A DNA stretch of 64,000 nt. Origin: Streptomyces sp. RPA4-2 (GTDB lineage: Bacteria; Actinomycetota; Actinomycetes; Streptomycetales; Streptomycetaceae). Below are positions 41,874 to 47,944 of the stretch, one piece after another. Under the pieces are notes generated by a model, which saw nothing but the letters and a program-made list of their open reading frames with translations, was not told the DNA's origin and made no database searches. Position 1 is the first letter of the stretch; every line of letters begins with the position of its first letter. The stretch covers positions 1,550,001 to 1,614,000 of the forward strand of contig NZ_CP050975.2 in assembly GCF_012273515.2 (NCBI RefSeq), given 5' to 3'. Both the position numbers and the translations under genes were made by a program.

Positions 41874-42001
41874 GGCGCGACACCTCCTCTGTCCGGTGGA
41901 CTCCCCAGGGACGCCCAGGCAGTCAATATGACCGGACACTTTACCTGGACAATACACCTCGGGCGAGGTGCCGCTCCCGGCGCCGCGGCAGCCGCACCGC
42001 G

Positions 42002-42088
42002 TCAGAAGATCTGCGCGAAACACCCGACCGAAATGACGACCACGGCCGCGATCGCCGTCAGGCCCTTGAGCATCCTCGATGCCTTCAT
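42002..42088 (-). CDS. 28-aa membrane peptide
   Basis: A 28-residue ORF with an exceptionally good GGAGGGG ribosome site 6 nt before its ATG. It encodes a basic start (MKASRMLKGL), one hydrophobic helix (TAIAAVVVISVGCFAQIF) and ends at once, so it is a single-pass membrane peptide. It is too short for normal gene callers. It lies 128 bp upstream of a TetR gene on the same strand. Function unknown; leader, toxin-like or membrane-regulator peptides are possibilities. Confidence 0.5.
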   Translation of the reverse strand: MKASRMLKGLTAIAAVVVISVGCFAQIF

Positions 42089-42445
42089 GGGATTCCCCTC
42101 CACTTGGTCCACACCCCGGCTGCCCGGGGCTCCCCGTCTCGCGACCATCACCGGTTCGCCTGGTGACGATGCTCGCCGCCCACCTCGTCACCTGTCAAGG
42201 TGGTGACGCACATGGTTCGGCGCGACCACGGCGCGGGCCGCGCGATCTTGACGCAGCAGGGCGACGACCGACTCCGCCCCGCGACCCTGGACCCCTCCGA
42301 TCGGGCGGGAGCCTCGTACGCGCGCACGGAGCCCCTACAAGCGTCCGGCACCCGACCGACCGGTGGCCCTGGCACGGCCGCGACCAAGCGTGACAGGGTC
42401 AGTGGTGATCGTGGACAGTCCGAGGACGAGGGTGAAGGGAAATTC
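42089..42445. other. 357-bp divergent spacer with a TTGACA-containing palindrome
   Basis: CACCT-GTCA-AGGTG (42189-42202) is a perfect dyad whose minus-strand centre reads TTGACA. It could be an operator over the promoter of the 28-aa peptide gene. No other gene was found. Confidence 0.4.
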
Positions 42446-43009
42446 GTGGAGACCCAGATGTGGAACGCGCTGGCCGACTCGATGAAGGGGGCCTACGCGG
42501 CGGGGCTGGCCGAAGGCGCCGTGCCACGGCCGGTCATCATGCCCCTGGTGCGGGGCCGGCTGGTCGGGCTGATCTGGGTGCGCCCGCTCAAGTCCGGCGA
42601 GGACGCGCTCACCGGCATCGCGCAGCTGTCGAACATCGCGGCGGCGGCAGGCGCGGACGAGGTCGTCCTCGCCTGGGAGAGTCATGACGTGGCCACCGCG
42701 TGCGAGCTGCCCCTCAGCGGCCCTGCCCCGTGCCTGAACATGGTCCACGCCACGCGGGACGGCCATGTACTGCACCGGTTCCCCTACGAGGAACGGGTCC
42801 TGGCCCGCGACCCCGAGGGCGTCGCCTCGATCGATCCCGACTGGCGGGACGCGCCCGCGCCGCAGCCCGGCGGCGAGCTCGTGCCCCCGATCCGGGCCGC
42901 GGTCGAGTTCTCCTTCGTCCCGATGGAGATGGACCATCCCAACCCGTTCGGCGTGACCGTCGTCCTCATGGAGGAGGACGGCTACAAGGTGCGCCTGACC
43001 GAGGCGTGA
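42446..43009 (+). CDS. Protein of unknown function
   Basis: A 187-aa soluble protein with no signal or membrane segment. It begins VETQMWNALADSMKGAYAAG. The centre has LVRGRLVGLIWVRPLKSGED and DEVVLAWESHDVATA, and a conserved-looking VEFSFVPMEMDHPNPFGVTV closes it. I do not recognise the family. The GTG at 42446 has a GAAGGGA site; the stretch upstream of it has no protein character. Confidence 0.65.
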   Translation: METQMWNALADSMKGAYAAGLAEGAVPRPVIMPLVRGRLVGLIWVRPLKSGEDALTGIAQLSNIAAAAGADEVVLAWESHDVATACELPLSGPAPCLNMVHATRDGHVLHRFPYEERVLARDPEGVASIDPDWRDAPAPQPGGELVPPIRAAVEFSFVPMEMDHPNPFGVTVVLMEEDGYKVRLTEA

Positions 43010-43116
43010 TCCGCGCTTCACCGATCCGGCCGCGCAGGGCCGGGTCCGCGCCGCCACCGTCGCGGTGACCGCCCGGAAGCCAGGGCATGTCCAGGGCGAC
43101 CTGGACCTTCGGTCAC

Positions 43117-43164
43117 GGTCACGACGGTTGCCCCAAGAGCATGGTCACGACGGTTGCCCCAAGA
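43117..43164. repeat. 22-bp perfect direct repeat at the end of the HGxxPAAW gene
   Basis: Positions 43117-43138 and 43143-43164 are identical, a 26-bp period. The second copy encodes the last residues and stop codon (LGQPS) of the minus-strand gene, so the first copy is a duplicate of the gene end. Confidence 0.8.
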
Positions 43165-43516
43165 AGGTGGGCTCGGCCGGAGCGCGCGAGCCGGCCGGGG
43201 TGGCGCTCGGCGCGCCGGCCGGGCCGCGGCCGGCCATGCGGCAGCCGAGGCAGTCGGGGTGGCCGCGCCGGGTAGGGGTGTCACGGACACGCCAGTGCTG
43301 TTCCGCCACGGGGCGCGGTCCGGTGGCCTTTCCCCAGCCCGCCAGGTGGAGAAGCCAGGTGGTGAGGGCGGCCAGGACGACGACGGCACCGCCCAGCCAG
43401 AGCCCGGTGGAGGATCCGGCCGCGAGGGCCACCGCCGTCACCGCGCAACCGGTGACGGCTATGGTGGTCCCGGCCCAGCCCGCGACCGTGTGACCCAGAT
43501 CATGGTCTCCGTGCAT
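43145..43516 (-). CDS. HGxxPAAW-family small membrane protein
   Basis: A 123-aa protein with two hydrophobic helices (TTIAVTGCAVTAVALAAG and LWLGGAVVVLAALTTWLLHLAG). It has the family start GHTVAGW and a conserved soluble end HWRVRDTPTRRGHPDCLGCR with a CxxC pair that may bind metal. The ATG at 43516 is the usual start; a GTG at 43522 has better spacing from GAGGAG. It is divergent from a MarR gene. Function unknown; the family is limited to actinomycetes. Confidence 0.77.
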   Translation of the reverse strand: MHGDHDLGHTVAGWAGTTIAVTGCAVTAVALAAGSSTGLWLGGAVVVLAALTTWLLHLAGWGKATGPRPVAEQHWRVRDTPTRRGHPDCLGCRMAGRGPAGAPSATPAGSRAPAEPTFLGQPS

Positions 43517-43582
43517 GCCCACTTCTACTCCTCGGGAAGGCGGGTCGGGTGAACAGCTCGGCGGACACCCGACGCGAACTAT

Positions 43583-43616
43583 CTTAGCTCGCGAGGTAAG
43601 TAACTTAGACACTAAG
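43583..43616. promoter_or_regulatory. Paired dyads upstream of the MarR gene
   Basis: CTTAGCTCGCGAGGTAAG (43583-43600) is an 18-bp dyad with one mismatch pair, and CTTAG-ACA-CTAAG (43604-43616) is perfect. Both carry CTTA/TAAG ends and lie just before the MarR start codon, so autoregulation is likely. Confidence 0.6.
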
Positions 43617-43626
43617 GGGATGCGTG

Positions 43627-44130
43627 GTGAAGGGCAAGCAGCGCCCGGCGGCGACGGCCGGCCAGGCGCTCTACGCGATGGACCGGATGATCGCGACCGC
43701 GCAGTTCGGCCAGCAGGACATCGCACGGCGGCTCGGCCTCAACGTCACCGACCTCACTTGCCTGGGCTTCATCATCGAGGCCGCCACCGCGGGCCGGACA
43801 CCGGCAGCGGGCGACCTCGCCGAGCAGGCCCGCCTGACCACCGGAGCGATGACCGGCGTCCTCAACCGGCTGGAGAAGGCCGGCTACATCCGCCGCCAGG
43901 CCGACCCCCAGGACCGGCGCCGGGTCCATGTGGTCATGGAGGAATCCGCGCAGGAGCGCATCCTCCAGGTCTACGGCCCGTTCTACGAGCGTCTCGGCGC
44001 CCTGTTCGCCGACTACACCCCGGACGAGATCGCCGTACTGGCGGACTGGCTCACCCGTGCCAAGGCCCTGCTCGGCGACTCCCTGGACGAGATCGGCCGG
44101 GAGCCGTCCCAGGAGTCGTCCCAGCAGTAG
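43627..44130 (+). CDS. MarR-family transcriptional regulator
   Basis: A 167-aa winged-helix protein. The HTH and wing are at residues 60-110 (AAGDLAEQARLTTGAMTGVL, KAGYIRRQADPQDRRRVHV), with the family DxRDRR-type wing motif DPQDRRR. Helices at both ends make the dimer. Two GTGs at 43624 and 43627 are possible; the second is better spaced from AAGGGGA. Two dyads overlap its promoter. The divergent HGxxPAAW gene is a second candidate target. Confidence 0.9.
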   Translation: MKGKQRPAATAGQALYAMDRMIATAQFGQQDIARRLGLNVTDLTCLGFIIEAATAGRTPAAGDLAEQARLTTGAMTGVLNRLEKAGYIRRQADPQDRRRVHVVMEESAQERILQVYGPFYERLGALFADYTPDEIAVLADWLTRAKALLGDSLDEIGREPSQESSQQ

Positions 44131-44171
44131 TCCTTCTTGCCCCCGGCCGCTGAGCGCCCGGCTCGACGCGG

Positions 44172-44636
44172 TCAGACGTCCGCGACCGTCGCGGTGACCG
44201 GGGTGCCGATCTCGACCGTGCGGCTGACCGTGCAGAGCCGCTCGTGGGAGGCGGTGACCGCCCTCGGCAGAATGGCTCGCGCGCGGTCGCCGGGCGCGCC
44301 GTCGGGGAAACGGACGGTGAAGGTGACCGTGAGGTCGGTCATCCGGTTGCCCAGCTCGTCACTGATCTTGTCGCCGCTCACCGTGACGGTGAACTCGGTG
44401 GGCTCCTCGTGGCGGGCGGTGGCGACGTCGGCATCGGCCGCGGTGCATCCCCCGATCGCGGCGAGCAGCAACTCGACCGGGGTGAAGCCGGTGCCGTCCT
44501 CGGTGCCGGAACCGGTGCCGGAACCGGTGCCGGAACCGGTGCCGAAGCCGATCGTGCCGCCGCGGGCGTTCGTCGCGGTGAAATGGCCGGTACGGGTCCG
44601 CTCGATGCTGACGGAACGCAGGCTGTTGTCGGTCAT
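44172..44636 (-). CDS. OsmC-family protein
   Basis: A 154-aa OsmC/Ohr-fold protein. The signature TPVELLLAAIGGCTAADADV contains the first redox cysteine; the second is in ERLCTVSRTVE. OsmC proteins reduce organic hydroperoxides through these two thiols. Residues 30-47 are an inserted Gly/Ser/Thr run (GTGSGTGSGTGSGT), encoded by a tandem 12-bp repeat, just before the signature. ATG at 44636. Confidence 0.87.
   Translation of the reverse strand: MTDNSLRSVSIERTRTGHFTATNARGGTIGFGTGSGTGSGTGSGTEDGTGFTPVELLLAAIGGCTAADADVATARHEEPTEFTVTVSGDKISDELGNRMTDLTVTFTVRFPDGAPGDRARAILPRAVTASHERLCTVSRTVEIGTPVTATVADV
44502..44549 (-). repeat. 12-bp tandem repeat inside the osmC-like gene
   Basis: Three perfect copies of GGTGCCGGAACC and one variant in a row, encoding repeated GSGT units in a loop of the protein. 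Being a multiple of three, copy-number change would not break the frame. Confidence 0.85.
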
Positions 44637-44677
44637 GCCGTCGACAGTAGTGGCGGGTCCCGTCCTTCAGCCGTCCT

Positions 44678-45121
44678 TCACCCGTCGTCCCCGGGTACGT
44701 CGTAGGACGTCTCGGGCCGCGCCACGCACAGCGCCCAGATGATCAGCGCGGAGAAGGCCATCATCACGACGGACCAGACCGGGTAGTACGGCAGGGACAG
44801 GAAGTTGGCGACGATGATGAGTCCGGCGATGACCACGCCGAGGACACGCGCCCAGAACGCCGCCTGGAACAGTCCGAGGCTGACGACCACGGCGACCGCC
44901 CCCAGGACGAGGTGGATCCAGCCCCAGCCGGCGAGGTCGAACCGGAAGACGTAGCTCGGGGTCGAGACGAAGACGTCGTCGTCGGCGATCGCCATGACGC
45001 CGCGGAAGAGGTCGAGCAGCCCTGCGAGCATCAGCATCACGCCCGCGAAGACCGTCAGGCCCCCGGCCCATTGCTGCCTCGTCGAGCGTGTGTGTCCGTG
45101 CCCGGTGTGTGTCGCGGCCAT
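44678..45121 (-). CDS. DUF7144-family membrane protein
   Basis: A 147-aa protein with four hydrophobic helices (GLTVFAGVMLMLAGLLDLFR, GWGWIHLVLGAVAVVVSL, ARVLGVVIAGLIIVANFL, WSVVMMAFSALIIWALCVA). The arrangement and the ISSTP-like loop VFVSTPSYVFRFDLAGWGW fit DUF7144 of actinomycetes. A short His-rich start (THTGHGHTRS) precedes it. It is the downstream-most of three stress-type membrane protein genes on the same strand (with 45210 and 45904). Function unknown. Confidence 0.83.
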   Translation of the reverse strand: MAATHTGHGHTRSTRQQWAGGLTVFAGVMLMLAGLLDLFRGVMAIADDDVFVSTPSYVFRFDLAGWGWIHLVLGAVAVVVSLGLFQAAFWARVLGVVIAGLIIVANFLSLPYYPVWSVVMMAFSALIIWALCVARPETSYDVPGDDG

Positions 45122-45209
45122 CGTGCTCCCTCGTCTCCTGTCGCCGGGGCGTTCCGTGTCCTCCGGTGGATGTGGCGTCTGGCGTCCCGGTGGATGTGGC
45201 GTCGGCGTC

Positions 45210-45647
45210 TCAACGGTCCGACGGGCCGTGGCCGCTCAGGACCAGTTCCTTCGCCCTGCGGAACTCCTCGTCCGTGATGTCCCCGCGGGCGCGGATCTCG
45301 GACAGCCTGGCGAGTTCGTCGACGCTGCCGGACCGGGACGCACCGGCCGCGGTCTCCCGGATGTAGGAGTCGACGGCCTCCTGCTGCGCGCGTGCCTGCT
45401 TCATCTCCCGCGTGCCCATGTTCCTGCCACGGGCGATCACGTAGACGAGGACGCCCAGGAAGGGCAGCACGATGACGAACACCAGCCAGCCGGCCTTGGC
45501 CCACCCGCTCAGTGTGTCGTCGCGGAAGATGTCCACGATGACCCGGAAGAGCAGGACGAACCACATGATCCACAAGAAGAACCAGAGCATGGTCCAGAAG
45601 ATGCTCAGCAGCGGATAGTCGTACGCGAGGTACATCGGCTCGCTCAT
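45210..45647 (-). CDS. SHOCT/PLD-nuclease-N-terminal-like membrane protein
   Basis: A 145-aa protein with two helices: FWTMLWFFLWIMWFVLLFRV and GWLVFVIVLPFLGVLVYVIAR (PLDc_N type). After a charged middle it ends in a SHOCT motif (SVDELARLSEIRARGDITDE). Proteins of this form are common stress-response membrane proteins of unknown mechanism. The ATG at 45647 has a GGAGAAG site. A 15-bp repeat array lies upstream at 45797. Confidence 0.85.
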   Translation of the reverse strand: MSEPMYLAYDYPLLSIFWTMLWFFLWIMWFVLLFRVIVDIFRDDTLSGWAKAGWLVFVIVLPFLGVLVYVIARGRNMGTREMKQARAQQEAVDSYIRETAAGASRSGSVDELARLSEIRARGDITDEEFRRAKELVLSGHGPSDR

Positions 45648-45796
45648 GTCTCTTCTCCCTCCCGGGGCGGGTGCCCGGCAGTCGTTGCCGTCCTCAGCAT
45701 GCGCACGGCCCGGACCGGGCGGCCTCACCCGAGGCGGGTGATCAGGCGGGTGAGCGGGGCGCCGCGGGCGCGCCCGCCGTCGGGCACCGGACCGAC

Positions 45797-45873
45797 GACG
45801 CGCGGACCCGCGACGCGCGGACCGGCGACGCGTGGACCGGCGAACACGTGGACCGGCGAACACGTGGACCGGC
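45797..45873. repeat. Five tandem 15/16-bp repeats
   Basis: Three 15-bp units (GACGCGCGGACCCGC type) at 45797-45841 are followed by two identical 16-bp units (GAACACGTGGACCGGC) at 45842-45873. They lie in the 256-bp spacer upstream of the SHOCT gene and just after the end of the HdeD gene. Confidence 0.85.
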
Positions 45874-45903
45874 GAATCGCGGGCCGCCGCGCGACGGCCG
45901 TGC

Positions 45904-46566
45904 TCACAACGGTGCGGCGATGCCGCCCTGGTGCGCGGCGGCCGCCCTGCGCAGTGCGGCCCGCCACGCGAAGGCGACGCCGAGTTCGACCAGACCGAGC
46001 AGCACGAGCCACAGGCCGAGCAGCCGGGTGAGGGCCCGGGCCGACTCGGTCGGCAGCGCCAGCACCACGACACCCGCGACGATGCCGAGCGCGGCGGCGG
46101 CGAGGACGACGCCGCGGTGCGGCAGGTCCCGGGTGGCGAGGGCCGTGTAGGCGGTCAGCATGCCGGACACCAGCCAGACGACCCCGACGATCAATGAGAG
46201 CGCGGCGATCGTCTGCATCGGGTTCCGCAGACAGAGCACGCCGGCCAGGACGAACAGCAGGGCTAGAAGCAGTCCGGGAAGCCGTTCACCCTGTTCGCGC
46301 CGGGAGAACGCCGCGACGAAGCGGAAGACCCCGATCACGAGCAGATACAGACCGATGAGAACCGCCAGGACATGCAGGCTCTCGTTCGGCCAGACCAGCA
46401 CCAGGACGCCCGGCACCAGCGTCGCCACCGCCGAGCCCAGGATCCAGGTCCACGAGCCGCCCAGTGCCGCCAGCAGCTCCGCGGGGTCACCCGCCGGAGT
46501 GGGCGCCGGTCCGTCGGGCCGGTGTTCCGGTCCGGTCGGCGGCGCCGAACCACGCGGTACGGTCAT
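45904..46566 (-). CDS. HdeD-family membrane protein
   Basis: A 220-aa protein with six hydrophobic helices arranged as paired repeats (WTWILGSAVATLVPGVLVLV, LHVLAVLIGLYLLVIGVFRF, LPGLLLALLFVLAGVLCL and onward). The VLxWPxxSLxVLAxLIGLYLLVxG motif is typical of HdeD proteins, linked to acid resistance in E. coli. The ATG at 46566 follows a GAGGAGG site. It probably starts the three-gene stress membrane unit 46566-44678. The divergent neighbour is a K+ channel gene. Confidence 0.86.
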   Translation of the reverse strand: MTVPRGSAPPTGPEHRPDGPAPTPAGDPAELLAALGGSWTWILGSAVATLVPGVLVLVWPNESLHVLAVLIGLYLLVIGVFRFVAAFSRREQGERLPGLLLALLFVLAGVLCLRNPMQTIAALSLIVGVVWLVSGMLTAYTALATRDLPHRGVVLAAAALGIVAGVVVLALPTESARALTRLLGLWLVLLGLVELGVAFAWRAALRRAAAAHQGGIAAPL

Positions 46567-46767
46567 GGCTCCTCCTCGCACGATCTTGCAGGTCACCGCC
46601 GGACCGCCGGCAGGCAGGCGCGCGGGAACCTCACCGGGCCAGCGTGCCCCGCGCCGGCGTCCCCCGGGTCACCCGCGGCGGGTGATCCCTTCCGGCCGCC
46701 AGGGCGATGAGGTGGGGGCTGGACGGGCCGACCGCCCACTCCCGGCGAACCGAAGAAGAGACACGCG

Positions 46768-47796
46768 ATGAGCGATCCAGCGGCTGGCCGAACCGAACGC
46801 CTCCGGCCGCGGAAGGGCCCGTACCGGCGGGGCCGGCCGAAGCGCCGCACCCGGTGGACGAAGGTCGTGGTGGTGGCCCGTGCCTTCCTGATCGCGGCCG
46901 GACTCGTCACCGCCTACTACCTGCTGCCCCTGGACGGGTACAGCGCCCGCGGCACCTCGGTGCTGCTGCTGTCCGGTCTGCTGGCGGTGGTCCTGGTCTT
47001 CGTGTGGGAGCTGCGGACCATCATCCGCTCGCCCCACCCCCGGCTGAAGGCCGTCGAGGCCCTGGCCGCCACGCTGGTGCTGTTCCTGGTGCTCTTCGCC
47101 AGCGCCTACTACCTGCTGGACCGCTCCGCCCCGGGCTCGTTCACCGAGCCGCTGTCCAGGACGGACGCCCTGTACTTCACGCTGACCACGTTCAGCACTG
47201 TCGGTTTCGGCGACATCGCCGCCCGCTCCGAGACGGGCCGGGTGATGACGATGCTGCAGATGGCCGGAGGGCTGGTCCTGGTGGGCTTCGCCGCGCGCGT
47301 GCTGGCGAGCGCGGTCCAGGCGGGGTTGCGGCACAGGGGGCCCGTCGGGCAGGAGACCGGGGCGGACGCCGGGGACACCGGGGACGCCGGGGCGCCGAGG
47401 ACTCCGAAGCTGAGCCGGAGACAGAGACGTAGGCGATCCGTCGATGAGGCCGGAACCGAGCGCCGACCCGCAGACCCGCAGACCCGCAGACCGGGCAGCC
47501 TGGGCACCGGACCGGCGCGGACGGCCACAGCCCTGCCGCCGGCGTTCACTCGGGCAGCTGACGCATCTCCAGGACGCGCAGTCCCAGCGACTGGCAGCGC
47601 GCCAGCAGACCGTACAGATGGGCCTCGTCGAGGACGGGCCCGAACAGGACGGTCTGACCGGACATCACCACGTGCTCCATGTCCGGGAAGGCCTGGGCCA
47701 GCGTCTCCGACATTTGTCCGTCGACACGGATCTCGTAGCGCATCAGCTGCTCTCCCGCGGGCGGCCCGGGGCGGACGGACGACGCCCTACCCGTGA
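46768..47796 (+). CDS. Two-pore-helix type potassium channel protein with long basic tail
   Basis: A 342-aa protein. Helices at about 30-55, 63-83 and 92-115 precede the pore loop with selectivity filter TVGFGD (near residue 150) and a final helix (MLQMAGGLVLVGFAARVLA). A single pore per chain means a tetramer is expected. After residue 195 the sequence is Arg/Pro/Gly-rich without structure. Its last 84 codons (47546-47796) run antisense over a conserved small gene at 47546-47743, so the end may be a runaway extension after loss of the original stop. Confidence 0.8.
   Translation: MSDPAAGRTERLRPRKGPYRRGRPKRRTRWTKVVVVARAFLIAAGLVTAYYLLPLDGYSARGTSVLLLSGLLAVVLVFVWELRTIIRSPHPRLKAVEALAATLVLFLVLFASAYYLLDRSAPGSFTEPLSRTDALYFTLTTFSTVGFGDIAARSETGRVMTMLQMAGGLVLVGFAARVLASAVQAGLRHRGPVGQETGADAGDTGDAGAPRTPKLSRRQRRRRSVDEAGTERRPADPQTRRPGSLGTGPARTATALPPAFTRAADASPGRAVPATGSAPADRTDGPRRGRARTGRSDRTSPRAPCPGRPGPASPTFVRRHGSRSASAALPRAARGGRTTPYP
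47546..47743 (-). CDS. Conserved 65-aa protein, antisense to the K+ channel tail
   Basis: A small soluble protein starting at ATG 47743 behind GGGAGAGC. Its sequence (MRYEIRVDGQMSETLAQAFP, then TVLFGPVLDEAHLYGLLARC and LGLRVLEMRQLPE) has normal protein character and matches a small ferredoxin-like-fold family widespread in Streptomyces. It is therefore a true gene, and the opposite-strand overlap is probably the anomaly. It lies 200 bp downstream of the LuxR gene on the same strand. Confidence 0.8.
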   Translation of the reverse strand: MRYEIRVDGQMSETLAQAFPDMEHVVMSGQTVLFGPVLDEAHLYGLLARCQSLGLRVLEMRQLPE

Positions 47797-47944
47797 TCCT
47801 CCGCCTCGGCGCGCGGGCCGCCCTCACCCTCAGCAGGTGACCCGGCGCCCGGCCGGCCGTCCACCGGTGTCATCGCACCGGCCTTCGCACCGGACCGGTG
47901 TCGTCGCACCGGGCGCACCGGCCTCGCACGCGCATCGCCGCGGG

